Assembly (NCBI GenBank): GCA_035644815.1
Contig: DASQNU010000240.1
Location: 1 to 64,000, forward strand
Length of the DNA: 64,000 nt
Reading direction: 5' to 3'
Source of the DNA: Brevibacillus_F sp035644815
Lineage (GTDB): Bacteria; Bacillota; Bacilli; Brevibacillales; Brevibacillaceae
Part shown: in pieces, positions 1-7,892 of the stretch
Position numbering within the stretch: position 1 is the first letter of the stretch
How the letters are laid out: each line of letters starts with the position of its first letter
Program-made: the position numbers and the translations under genes
The notes under the pieces: model-generated
The model's database searches: none
Seen by the model: the letters and a program-made list of their open reading frames with translations, nothing else
Told to the model about the DNA's origin: nothing

Positions 1-456
1 TTCCAACGGATCATAGATGCTCATGACATTGAAGGCATTCACATTCTTCGTGATGATGACATAAAAGTCGGTGCGGATTTCTTGCTGGCGCATGAAAAAG
101 TCTAAAACATCCTGTAATCCGTCTTTCGCCAAATGCTCATCGATGGCCAAGACGCGGATATGAGCGAAATACAGCTTTCGCGGCGTTAATTTGGTTAAAC
201 GGCGTATTCCCTCTAACAAGCTTTTTCCTTTTGTGCTATACGTAGTCACGGAGGACATGGGCATTCCGCCCGACCCGCGCTGTGCCACTTGGCTAGGGTT
301 TACAATTTGTGTGGATAGTAGGTACTCATCCCCTACCTTGTCGATGCCAATACCCATTACTATCGCGATATCGTTCATCTCTTTGCGGCTCCAGCACCCT
401 GTCGTGAAGAATAAAAGTAAGACCAGGAACAAATGGAAGGCTGGGTATCGGCTCAT
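1..456 (-). CDS. Ger(x)C family spore germination lipoprotein (3' end outside window)
   Basis: This is the C subunit of a GerA-type nutrient germinant receptor, a lipoprotein on the outer face of the spore inner membrane. The visible 152 residues start MSRYPAFHLFLVLLL and carry a lipobox ending TTGCW, so Cys22 would be lipidated. The following ...EMNDIAIVMGIGID is typical of the family N-terminus. The ATG lies 2 bases after the stop of the upstream GerKA-type gene, with its ribosome binding site inside that gene's end, so the two are co-transcribed. Family members are about 350-400 residues, so more than half lies beyond base 1. No GerB-type permease gene sits between the A and C genes; it may follow outside the window. 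Confidence 0.9.
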   Translation of the reverse strand, partial: MSRYPAFHLFLVLLLFFTTGCWSRKEMNDIAIVMGIGIDKVGDEYLLSTQIVNPSQVAQRGSGGMPMSSVTTYSTKGKSLLEGIRRLTKLTPRKLYFAHIRVLAIDEHLAKDGLQDVLDFFMRQQEIRTDFYVIITKNVNAFNVMSIYDPLE

Positions 457-458
457 CC

Positions 459-2105
459 TTATTCATCACCTTTTTTTTGCTGCGATTGGTTTTGCTGGCG
501 GACAAGGTTCGTCTGATTGGCAAGTCTGGGGCGGGTGCGCATGGCCCAGATCGGGGCGCGAATCAAGGTATCTTTTTGCTCGCGGAGAATGATTGGTGCC
601 ACGGGTGACATATACGGGACCCCAAACGAACGTAAGCTGCAAAGATACAAAAGAATGGCGATCATACCGACGAAAATCCCGTAGAGACCGAATCCAGCAG
701 CCAAAGCCATTAGCGTGAAGCGCAGCAATCGAATCGGAATGGACATGGCAAAGACAGGAAAAACAAAACTGGTGATCGCCGTAATGGAAACCACGATGAC
801 CATGGCCGGCGAGATCAAACCTGCTTGTACCGCAGCTTCACCTAACACGAGTGCCCCTACGATTGAAATGGCCGAACCGATTGCACGCGGCATCCTGATA
901 CCTGCCTCGCGGAGAATTTCAAAGGTTATCTCCATGATGAAAGCCTCAACGGCTGCAGGAAATGGTATCCCTTCCCTTTGGGCGGCAATACTGACCATTA
1001 AGGTTGTAGGGAACATTTCCTGATGAAAGGTAGTTACGGCGATAAATGAAGCCGGGGCCAGCAGGGCAATAAACAAGGAAATGTACCGCAGAATACGAAG
1101 CAGCCCCATATCAGTGACCTCATAATAATCCTCTGCAGATTGCATGAACTGGGTAAAAACTGCTGGCATCAACAACGCAACGGGTGTGCCATCCACCAGA
1201 ACCGCCACGCGGCCTTCAAGCAGGTTAGCTGCCACCGTATCGGGCCGTTCCGTATTAAAAATAGTGGGAAATAAACAGAATCGCTGGTCCCTAATCAGTT
1301 CCTCGATATTTCCGCTCTCCAATATGCCGTCAATATCAATCTGGTTCAACCGTCGATGTACCTCCTCAACCACTTGCTCATCGACGATCTGTTTGATATA
1401 CATGATGGCAACGTTCGTTTTCGTCACTTTGCCAATCTCTTTCATATCCAGCCACAGGCGGGGATCTTTGATTCTGCGCCGAATCAGCGCGGTATTGGTG
1501 ATTAGTGTTTCGGAGAAGGCATCCCTTGGTCCGCGTACGACGGTTTGGACGGAAGACTCTTGTACGCCTCGATCTTCCCAGCCTTTCGTTCCGATCAGAA
1601 AACCGTGGGTATAGCCATCGATTAAAAAAGCTGTATCGCCAGAAAGTATAGCGGGAAACAAGCGTTTAAAATCTTGTATATTGTGTACGTCTCCTACTGG
1701 AATGACTGTTTTTTGCAAAAAGGGTATCAGATCCGAGTGAGGTGTATCTTCTGAGATAATCTGGGCATCTCTCGCATGAAGCATCAGTGCGGACATAAAA
1801 TCGTTTATCAATTGTTTGTTAGCTAAGCCTTCAAAATAGATGATGGCAGCTTCACGTTGGGGTTCCTGACCAATAAGAATCTCTCTGACAACCAGATCTT
1901 TACTGTTTCCCAGCTCGGACTTTAGATAGGTAATATTCTCTACAAGCGTTTCAAAAAGCTGAATATCGGTGTCATGCCTTCCGGACTGTACTAGATTCAT
2001 CCTGATTCCCCTAACATTTGCAGCAAGATGCACAGTAGTTTCCACACCGATTAGAATTTTCTTCTGGTGGTAAATGTATGCATGTACAGAATGACTCTGC
2101 TTCAT
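459..2105 (-). CDS. GerA/GerKA family spore germination protein
   Basis: A subunit of a germinant receptor, which senses nutrients in the dormant spore. The 548-residue protein has a hydrophilic N-terminal half (about residues 1-310) and a C-terminal half with around five membrane segments, beginning near LLRILRYISLFIALLAPA. Family hallmarks include VVRGPRDAFSETL, TNTALIRRRI and EGRVAVLVDGTP. It ends in a basic, Gln-rich tail, as is usual. The ATG at 2105 has a weak AGGGA about 12 bases upstream. The germinant cannot be read from the sequence. Confidence 0.95.
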   Translation of the reverse strand: MKQSHSVHAYIYHQKKILIGVETTVHLAANVRGIRMNLVQSGRHDTDIQLFETLVENITYLKSELGNSKDLVVREILIGQEPQREAAIIYFEGLANKQLINDFMSALMLHARDAQIISEDTPHSDLIPFLQKTVIPVGDVHNIQDFKRLFPAILSGDTAFLIDGYTHGFLIGTKGWEDRGVQESSVQTVVRGPRDAFSETLITNTALIRRRIKDPRLWLDMKEIGKVTKTNVAIMYIKQIVDEQVVEEVHRRLNQIDIDGILESGNIEELIRDQRFCLFPTIFNTERPDTVAANLLEGRVAVLVDGTPVALLMPAVFTQFMQSAEDYYEVTDMGLLRILRYISLFIALLAPASFIAVTTFHQEMFPTTLMVSIAAQREGIPFPAAVEAFIMEITFEILREAGIRMPRAIGSAISIVGALVLGEAAVQAGLISPAMVIVVSITAITSFVFPVFAMSIPIRLLRFTLMALAAGFGLYGIFVGMIAILLYLCSLRSFGVPYMSPVAPIILREQKDTLIRAPIWAMRTRPRLANQTNLVRQQNQSQQKKGDE

Positions 2106-2162
2106 CTGTCATATATCCCTGTATTCGACCAACTTACGGTTTATGACAATTGCGGTCTAGTC

Positions 2163-2198
2163 AGAAAGGGCTGCCGATCTCAACCGGCAGCCCTTTCT
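2163..2198. terminator. 14-bp perfect hairpin between acyltransferase gene and gerKA-type gene
   Basis: AGAAAGGGCTGCCG pairs with CGGCAGCCCTTTCT across an 8-base loop. It lies downstream of the minus-strand acyltransferase gene ending at 2336 and upstream of the germination gene. The U-tract is poor on both strands, so terminator function is probable but not certain. Confidence 0.6.
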
Positions 2199-2335
2199 AA
2201 TTTGATAGTACTCACGTTTAACTTTTGGATGCGTCAATCAACACCGCTTTGATTCCCTCCATCTCGGAGGGTTTGTCTTTGGCAGTAAACGCAAAGTGAG
2301 ATCTCAAGGTAGAAAACTGTTACTATTCAATTATC

Positions 2336-3241
2336 TCATAATGAGGCAATCTGCTCTTCGGGTGACCATCTTTCATCTGCGTTAAACCAATACAACCATT
2401 GTTCCGGCACGTTGCGGATGGTGTTCTCGAGAAAACAATATAGCGGCTCCATCGCCTCTGCTATCTGTTCACGATTATGGTGCTCGTAGGGGTAATAAGG
2501 TGGGGAAAAAACAAGGCGATGTGTGAAATTGCCATCGCGATAACCGTAAAATGGAACGATGGGCACCTTTTTTTCTAAAGCCAGTGTCGCTGCTCCCTGC
2601 GGCAGTTGTGTCAATCTGCCAAATAGACGCGCACTGGAGAAATCACGTCGCCAAAAATCACCCATGATGAACACAACGCCGTTTTGCTCTAAGTGACGGC
2701 GCAGCTTTCTCAACAAGGTAAGCGGAGGCGTGTCGTCATAATCTAGGCCTTCGCAACCAAGCTGCTGGAAAATCAGGTAGAGCGGCCGGAGCTCTGCACT
2801 TTTCGCCGTTACCACAGTTAGGCAAGGATACCTTTGGGACAGATACCAGTAGTAATAGAAAAAGTTTCCTACGTGGGGAGCGTATAAGATCGCTCCTCTT
2901 CCGTGAGCAAGTGCTTCTTTTACATAATGTTCCCCCTCGGGGTGAAAACGCCCAACATGTGAATAAGGTAGCCGGTTACTGTCCACGAGGAGTTCGTACA
3001 ATGTGACACACACATTAAACAGGTATCGCTGTCGTCGTCCGATGATCGAGGGCTGCTGCCCGAGCAGATCGCCCATATTTTTCTCAATCCGCCTGCAAAG
3101 AGATTTGGCCTGGAAAGAAAGGCATCGACTGATCCAATGACAAACGAGTAGAATCAGTGGACGAGGTAACAACGAGCACCAAAAGGCCATTCTCCGTATC
3201 GCTCTTTCATTCCTTGTCAGCTTGCCAATCCATTCATACAC
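2336..3241 (-). CDS. LpxL-like lysophospholipid acyltransferase family protein
   Basis: Predicted membrane-associated O-acyltransferase of the LPLAT superfamily, LpxL/HtrB-like branch. A hydrophobic N-terminal segment (MAFWCSLLPRPLILLV) is followed by the catalytic region APHVGNFF and by VFIMGDFWRRD, LPQGAATLALEKKVPIVPFY and a C-terminal PEQWLYWFNADERW. The active-site His is present, but the acidic residue expected five positions later in the HX4D/E motif is Phe. A GTG start at 3241 is chosen because AAAGGAG lies 9 bases upstream; a TTG at 3262 would add seven residues. It follows an OlsB-like gene by under 40 bases, so the pair may add two acyl chains to an amino-acid lipid. Lipid A is not expected in a Gram-positive cell. 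Confidence 0.75.
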   Translation of the reverse strand: MYEWIGKLTRNERAIRRMAFWCSLLPRPLILLVCHWISRCLSFQAKSLCRRIEKNMGDLLGQQPSIIGRRQRYLFNVCVTLYELLVDSNRLPYSHVGRFHPEGEHYVKEALAHGRGAILYAPHVGNFFYYYWYLSQRYPCLTVVTAKSAELRPLYLIFQQLGCEGLDYDDTPPLTLLRKLRRHLEQNGVVFIMGDFWRRDFSSARLFGRLTQLPQGAATLALEKKVPIVPFYGYRDGNFTHRLVFSPPYYPYEHHNREQIAEAMEPLYCFLENTIRNVPEQWLYWFNADERWSPEEQIASL

Positions 3242-3277
3242 GGCATACATCTCCTTTTGCAAAGGAATGGAAAGCGT

Positions 3278-4051
3278 TTATCGCTCAAGAAAATGACGTC
3301 GATACTTATCCACTACTCTTTCAGTCGACAGGACAACCAGGTAGTCAATGGAGTTTAGTCGGGAGTCGTATATTGGCTCTCCTGCAAGTTCTGCACCCAA
3401 CCAGAGATAGCCTTTAATCAATGGGGGCAGCATACGAAACAACTCCTTTACTCCTCCTTGGACATCTTCTACAAGCTGTAGATTGTCGATGCATTTCTCA
3501 GGCAGTGGTCGGATGCCGTACCGCATAGTGAGATAGCCATGCTTTTGGAGAAGACTGTGAATTCGATTGAGTTGGATCCTATCCATCCCCCGCATGCTGG
3601 CACATCCGATTAGATACTGGTAATCATGCTGGTTCACATAGTTCGCTATGCCTTCCCAGAGCAGTTGAATCACCCTGCCGTTGCGATATGTGGGTGCGAT
3701 ACAGCTCCTCCCCAGTTCAAGTGTTCGCTCTTTTGGCGGAACAAAATTCGTCAAATCAAAAAATGATTCCGAGTAGAATCCGCCATGAACCAGTGCCCGC
3801 TCGCCCGGCATCAATCGGTACGTTCCCACTACCTGGTCTAAAGATAAGTCCTTGACGATCAAATGATCACACCATAAATCAAATGAATCTTCTTCCAGTC
3901 TGCGATGATTGCTCATTTGATGGTTGCCGAGTTCCTCCACGAAGCATTCGTAACGAAGTCGCATTATTTGATCAAACTCATCCGAACGGTCGGCAAGCTT
4001 TACTTGCAGTTCGGGGAGATGGGCTTTCGTGCCCGCTACCATTTGACTCAT
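3278..4051 (-). CDS. OlsB-like N-acyltransferase (GNAT fold, ornithine lipid type)
   Basis: Resembles the OlsB/hemolysin-like GNAT family that transfers a 3-hydroxyacyl chain from acyl-ACP to the alpha-amino group of ornithine or a related amino acid. Diagnostic stretches are LRYECFVEELG, VVGTYRLMPGE, FYSESFFDLTN, LELGRSCIAPTYRNG, VIQLLWEGIANY and IGCASMRGMD. The ATG at 4051 has GAAAGGG about 8 bases upstream, while the longer GTG start at 4060 overlaps that site. It is the first gene of a two-gene unit with the acyltransferase at 2336-3241. The substrate amino acid is not known. OlsB-like enzymes are best described in Gram-negative bacteria and actinobacteria. Confidence 0.8.
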   Translation of the reverse strand: MSQMVAGTKAHLPELQVKLADRSDEFDQIMRLRYECFVEELGNHQMSNHRRLEEDSFDLWCDHLIVKDLSLDQVVGTYRLMPGERALVHGGFYSESFFDLTNFVPPKERTLELGRSCIAPTYRNGRVIQLLWEGIANYVNQHDYQYLIGCASMRGMDRIQLNRIHSLLQKHGYLTMRYGIRPLPEKCIDNLQLVEDVQGGVKELFRMLPPLIKGYLWLGAELAGEPIYDSRLNSIDYLVVLSTERVVDKYRRHFLER

Positions 4052-4198
4052 CCGACTCACCCTTTCTGTGCAACGTGGTGGTGATGCTTCATTGTCACTT
4101 TACTCAAAAAAGATGCGCGTTATTTTATGTATCCTGTTAAGGAAATGTAAAAAATCAGATAATAGGAATTTGATGAAAAATGAATCGGGCTTGGAAAG

Positions 4199-4247
4199 AA
4201 ACAGCGGTAGTTATGGACGGGAAATTGGTCCAAGACTACCGCTGTTT
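4199..4247 (-). terminator. Long two-part hairpin terminator of the SRPBCC gene
   Basis: An outer stem of AAACAGCGGTAGT with ACTACCGCTGTTT encloses an inner stem TGGAC/GTCCA. On the minus strand the stem runs into TTTCTTTCC. It lies 20 bases past the SRPBCC stop. A closely similar hairpin occurs at 38786-38830. Confidence 0.75.
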
Positions 4248-4267
4248 GCAATAATTTCTTGCGATTT

Positions 4268-4741
4268 TCATTTCTCAAGAAAGAAAAATGGTTCTTTCTC
4301 AGCTATTGCTTTAATACATTCATTTCGCGTTTTAAGTAACCGTTCCATATAAGATTGTAAAAAGATTCGATCAGCGCACTTACCTAAAATGCCCAATGGT
4401 GCCGTATAATCAAATAGATCGGTCATCAAGGTGCCGTCATGATGTTTTTTAAAAAGATGTTCGTGTCTGAATCGCTTAAAAGTACCACTTACCATTTCGT
4501 CTACAAAACGATACGGTCGATCAAATTCAGTAATAACCGATGTTAACCGTTGGCGGATACCAAAATGTGTAGCCTCCCAGGTGACGGTCTCCCCTAGTTC
4601 GATAAGGCCCGTTAATCTTCCCGCTACAGCTCTCTCATTTGTATGGGCAGTCGACAAAAGATGGATTTCGATACTCCGGGATAAGTCAAAACAAACCTCA
4701 ATGGGCGCTTGTATATATAGCTCCAATCTAATTATAGGCAA
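4268..4741 (-). CDS. SRPBCC family (START/polyketide cyclase-like) protein
   Basis: A 157-residue protein with the SRPBCC helix-grip pattern: it begins IIRLELYIQAPIEVCFDLSR, the usual beta strand plus IEIH helix, and continues with VTWEATHFGIRQRLTSVI, FDRPYRFVDEMVSGTFKRF and HEHLFKKHHDGTLMTDLFDY. Proteins of this type bind hydrophobic ligands in a deep cavity; many Bacillales members have no known role. The TTG start is favoured by GAAGGGAG 9 bases upstream. It is a single gene bounded by terminators. Confidence 0.8.
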   Translation of the reverse strand: MPIIRLELYIQAPIEVCFDLSRSIEIHLLSTAHTNERAVAGRLTGLIELGETVTWEATHFGIRQRLTSVITEFDRPYRFVDEMVSGTFKRFRHEHLFKKHHDGTLMTDLFDYTAPLGILGKCADRIFLQSYMERLLKTRNECIKAIAEKEPFFFLEK

Positions 4742-4813
4742 CCCCTTACTCTCCCTTCACGTATCGTTCTCAATCTTACCTCGTTTTTTCCCTCTGTTAA
4801 TACCTAACGAATG

Positions 4814-4844
4814 AAAAAAGTCTTTGAGTCAGTTCTCAAAGACT
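4814..4844 (-). terminator. Rho-independent terminator of the amino-acid ABC transporter operon
   Basis: AGTCTTTGAG pairs with CTCAAAGACT, followed on the minus strand by TTTTTTCATT. It lies 20 bases past the stop of the ATPase gene. Confidence 0.85.
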
Positions 4845-4863
4845 GTCATTTTGCATGAGAGAA

Positions 4864-5607
4864 CTACTGCAAGACCCGATTCAAAAACTCCCTAGTCCGC
4901 TCCTCTTTTGGATTGTTGAAAATCTCATGAGGTGGTGCCATCTCGATAATCCGGCCTTGATTCATGAAAGCCACCCAGTCGGCCACTTCCTTGGCAAAGC
5001 CCATCTCATGCGTCACGATAATCATCGTCATTCCTTCACTTGCCAACTGCTTCATCGTTTCCAACACCTCACCGACCAGCTCTGGATCAAGCGCTGATGT
5101 CGGTTCATCGAACAGCATGATGTCTGGCTTCATTGCCAGCGAACGGGCGATGGCCACGCGTTGTTTCTGCCCCCCCGACAGACTTGAGGGATACACACCA
5201 GCTTTTTCCGCTAACCCGACTTTTTCCAGAAGACGTAGCGCTTCCTGTTTTGCCTCTTCCTTGTCCGCCTTCTTCACGACCAGCGGCGCCTCGATCACGT
5301 TTTCGAGGACGGTTTTGTGAGGGAAAAGATTGAAATGCTGAAACACCATGCCTACTTTTTGCCGTACTTTGGTCAGGTCGTCCTTTTTTGGATCGATGTT
5401 TTTCCCTTCGATGATAATTTCTCCGCCGTTCCTCATCTCCAGAAAATTGATACATCGGATCAAGGTGCTCTTGCCCGAGCCGCTGGCGCCTATCAGTACG
5501 AATACCTCGCCCTTCCTGACGGTCAAGTTGATGTCTTTCAGAACCTCGAGATCCCCAAAGCTCTTTTTCAGATTTTGCAATCGGATCATTTCCTGTTTTT
5601 CGCTCAT
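4864..5607 (-). CDS. Polar amino acid ABC transporter, ATP-binding protein (GlnQ type)
   Basis: Energises uptake of a polar amino acid at the inner face of the membrane. The 247 residues show Walker A GASGSGKS (40-47), Q-loop Q90, signature LSGGQ (143-147), Walker B IMLFDE (163-168) and the H-loop His200. The ATG follows AGGAGGGG by 5 bases, and that site overlaps the end of the permease gene. It is the last gene of the run scoA-scoB-binding protein-permease-ATPase. The substrate cannot be assigned from the ATPase. Confidence 0.93.
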   Translation of the reverse strand: MSEKQEMIRLQNLKKSFGDLEVLKDINLTVRKGEVFVLIGASGSGKSTLIRCINFLEMRNGGEIIIEGKNIDPKKDDLTKVRQKVGMVFQHFNLFPHKTVLENVIEAPLVVKKADKEEAKQEALRLLEKVGLAEKAGVYPSSLSGGQKQRVAIARSLAMKPDIMLFDEPTSALDPELVGEVLETMKQLASEGMTMIIVTHEMGFAKEVADWVAFMNQGRIIEMAPPHEIFNNPKEERTREFLNRVLQ

Positions 5608-5618
5608 CGTTTCCCCTC

Positions 5619-6284
5619 CTAGGAGTCCCCTTTTGCCAGACGCTGCTCCATCTTGTTGACGAAATAAGTGAAGACCATCACGATTACCAGATAATAGAAA
5701 GCCACGATCAGGAAATACGTCATTTCATCAAAGGTTTCTGCAGACAAGCGGCGCGCAAGCGAGAACAATTCGTCCATGGCGATGAATGCCGCAAGCGAGG
5801 ATTCTTTGAGCGAGAGGATAAACTGGTTGCCAAGCGGCGGGATGGATCGTTTCAAAGCCTGAGGCAATATGATTCGTCGCATCGTTTGTGCGGAAGACAT
5901 CCCCAGCGAAAGGCCAGCCTCCATCTGCCCCTTGTCGATCGACTGAATCGCACCCCGGAATATTTCCGCGATGTATGCTCCACTGTGAATGGCCAGGGCC
6001 AAGGTCGCCGACCAGAATTGGCCCAAGTCGATCACCTTGTAAAATCCAAAGTAGAGCACGAAAATTTGGACGATCAGTGGAGTTCCGCGGATCAGCGTAA
6101 TGTACACATTGGCGATCAGCTGACCGCCGGGGATCCTGGACACTTTCAAAAGGGCGACCAGCAAGCCGATGAAGGTTCCCACAATGACAGAAGCAATCGT
6201 CAATTCAAATGTCAAAAGAAGCGGCTTCATGAAAAACGGAAGCGTTCGGAAAAATTCCTGGATGAGATGTGAAATGCCGGGCAC
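5619..6284 (-). CDS. Polar amino acid ABC transporter, permease (HisM/GlnP type)
   Basis: Membrane subunit of the same importer, about 222 residues with four to five predicted membrane segments. The family EAA loop is readable at EAGLSLGMSSAQTMRRIILP, and the N-terminal TLELT-like LLTFELTIASVIVGT and IRGTPLIVQIF are characteristic of the His/Glu/Gln/Arg permease family. The GTG at 6284 is preferred because GAGGGG lies 8 bases upstream; an in-frame start at 6323 would add 13 uncharacteristic residues inside a hairpin. Confidence 0.92.
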   Translation of the reverse strand: MPGISHLIQEFFRTLPFFMKPLLLTFELTIASVIVGTFIGLLVALLKVSRIPGGQLIANVYITLIRGTPLIVQIFVLYFGFYKVIDLGQFWSATLALAIHSGAYIAEIFRGAIQSIDKGQMEAGLSLGMSSAQTMRRIILPQALKRSIPPLGNQFILSLKESSLAAFIAMDELFSLARRLSAETFDEMTYFLIVAFYYLVIVMVFTYFVNKMEQRLAKGDS

Positions 6285-6313
6285 TTGAACCACCCCTCGC
6301 TTGTAATGGAATG

Positions 6314-6352
6314 AGCCTACCAACCTCTCAGCTCTTAAAGGATTGGTAGGCT
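6314..6352 (-). other. Intercistronic hairpin between binding-protein and permease genes
   Basis: AGCCTACCAA and TTGGTAGGCT form a perfect 10-bp stem with a 19-base loop between the two coding regions. No U-tract follows on the minus strand. A stable structure here could protect the binding-protein mRNA and lower permease synthesis, as known for other ABC importer operons; that role is inferred. Confidence 0.6.
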
Positions 6353-6372
6353 AGTCGAAAGAAGTATGTATC

Positions 6373-7191
6373 CTATTCTTTTTTGCTAATGTCGCGGTTG
6401 AAGTATTTTTTGCTCAGCTTCAGGTAGGTTCCATCTTCTTTCATTTGCTTCAATACTTCGTTGATTTTGTTCAGCAATTCCGTGTTTCCTTTGCGCACGG
6501 CGATCCCGTGCTGCACTTCGGTCAATGCCGCACCGCTTTTCTTGATTTTTAAGCCTTGTTGGATGGCAATTTCTCCCACGACGCTGTCCGTCATGACCAC
6601 ATCATGCTTGCCTTGCTCCAACGCTCGGAGCGCCGTCACGTCGCTGTCGTAGGTTTTGATGTTATCCGTATACTCGCGGGCCATTTTTTCATGGGTAGTG
6701 CCAAGAGCTACGGCGACTTCCTTGCCTTTTAGCCCTTCTAGTGTAGAAATGTTTCCGTCCGGACGGGTAAACAGCTGTCCACCAGAGAGATAGTATGGAT
6801 CCGCGAAGTCAATCTGCTGCTTCCGTTCTTCGGTAATGGCATGGCTCGCGATTGCCGCGTCGTAACGCCCTTCCTTAACACCCGCGATGATGCCGGAGAA
6901 CGGTGAGGTGACCGGTTTTGGTTCCAGACCCAACCGCTTAGCAATTTCGTTGCCGATTTCGATGTCAAAACCGGTCAACTGTCCGTCTTTGAAATAGCTG
7001 AAAGGCTGATATTCACCGGATGCGGCAAATGTGAATACTCCCGCTTCTTTGGTCATGCCGGATGCACTATTACCAGCAGGCGTGTTCGGTTGTCCACCGT
7101 TTTGACCGGTTGAAGCGGATTGCCCACAGCCGGCTACAAATAATGACATGGAAAGCATTAGTCCCGCAATCATACTCATCTTTTTCTTCAT
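6373..7191 (-). CDS. Amino acid ABC transporter, substrate-binding lipoprotein (family 3)
   Basis: Extracytoplasmic receptor of the importer. The ATG at 7191 follows AGGGGG and gives MKKKMSMIAGLMLSMSLFVAGC, a lipoprotein signal with Cys22. A Ser/Thr/Gly-rich linker leads to a family-3 domain with PFSYFKDGQLTGFDIEIGNE, SPFSGIIAGVKEGRYDAAI and IDFADPYYLSGGQLF. The opening FTFAASGEYQPFSY is typical of polar amino-acid binders. It lies 38 bases downstream of scoB and is probably in the same sigma-54 operon, so the substrate may be an amino acid whose breakdown passes through a CoA-transferase step. Confidence 0.92.
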   Translation of the reverse strand: MKKKMSMIAGLMLSMSLFVAGCGQSASTGQNGGQPNTPAGNSASGMTKEAGVFTFAASGEYQPFSYFKDGQLTGFDIEIGNEIAKRLGLEPKPVTSPFSGIIAGVKEGRYDAAIASHAITEERKQQIDFADPYYLSGGQLFTRPDGNISTLEGLKGKEVAVALGTTHEKMAREYTDNIKTYDSDVTALRALEQGKHDVVMTDSVVGEIAIQQGLKIKKSGAALTEVQHGIAVRKGNTELLNKINEVLKQMKEDGTYLKLSKKYFNRDISKKE

Positions 7192-7229
7192 GTTTTCTAC
7201 CCCCTGAGAATGTTTGGTTGGTTTTGCTG

Positions 7230-7892
7230 CTAATCCACCGTCTGCAGTTGTTCTGAGATGGAAAGCGGTGCCCCTGTTTTGCCGATCACTTCTTCCAGCG
7301 TGTACGGATACATCACTTCCGTCAGCATTAGCCCTGCTTCGGTCACCTCGATTACTGCCATCTCCGTGATGATCAAATCGATACAGTTTTTCGCGGTGAG
7401 CGGAAGTGTACAATCCTTGACGATTTTGGGCTCTCCTTCCTCATTTACATGGCTCATCAGGACGATAACCTTCTTGGCATGAAGCGCCAACTCCGTACCG
7501 CCACCGATACCGTAGACCCGCTTGCCGGGAACGATCCAATTGGCCAGGTTTCCGTTACGGCTTACCTGAAGCCCCCCGATCATGGCCACATCCAGTTTTC
7601 CGCGCCGGATCATACCGTACGCGATGGTACTGTCAAAAAAAGAGGCACCAGGGACAATCGTTACTGGCGTACCACCCGAGTTAAAGAGATAAGGGTCTTC
7701 TTGCCCTTTCAAAGGTGCAGACCCAATGCCAAGGATACCGTTTACCGAGTGGAACATTACGTTCCAGTCATGCGGAATGAAGTCAGTCACCAGTTCGGGT
7801 ATACCGATTCCCAGATTGACCGCCATGCCGGGTTGGATTTCCCGGGCTGCTCGCCGTGCGATCATATTTCGCTGGTCCATTTTTAACCCCAT
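7230..7892 (-). CDS. scoB: 3-oxoacid CoA-transferase subunit B, catalytic Glu replaced by Val
   Basis: Beta subunit of a class I CoA-transferase (ScoB/AtoA type), which moves CoA from succinyl-CoA or acetyl-CoA to a keto acid. The 220 residues align along VNLGIGIPELVTDF, NSGGTPVTIVPGASFFDS, GLQVSRNGNLANWIVPGK and GIGGGTELALHAKKVIVLM. The family's catalytic glutamate lies in S-E-N-G; here it reads HSVNGILG (residues 48-55), Val50 being encoded by GTA rather than GAA. Unless an error, this should abolish normal thioester chemistry. The gene overlaps scoA by 10 bases. An alternative ATG at 7880 would remove four residues. Confidence 0.85.
   Translation of the reverse strand: MGLKMDQRNMIARRAAREIQPGMAVNLGIGIPELVTDFIPHDWNVMFHSVNGILGIGSAPLKGQEDPYLFNSGGTPVTIVPGASFFDSTIAYGMIRRGKLDVAMIGGLQVSRNGNLANWIVPGKRVYGIGGGTELALHAKKVIVLMSHVNEEGEPKIVKDCTLPLTAKNCIDLIITEMAVIEVTEAGLMLTEVMYPYTLEEVIGKTGAPLSISEQLQTVD

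Noticed and set aside
2218..2310. Minus-strand frame ending GIKAVLIDASKS with plausible protein-like composition
   Set aside because: Only about 28 codons without a start signal and no recognised family; the overlapping CCCTCC/GGAGGG hairpin also gives a simple explanation. Could be a remnant but cannot be supported.
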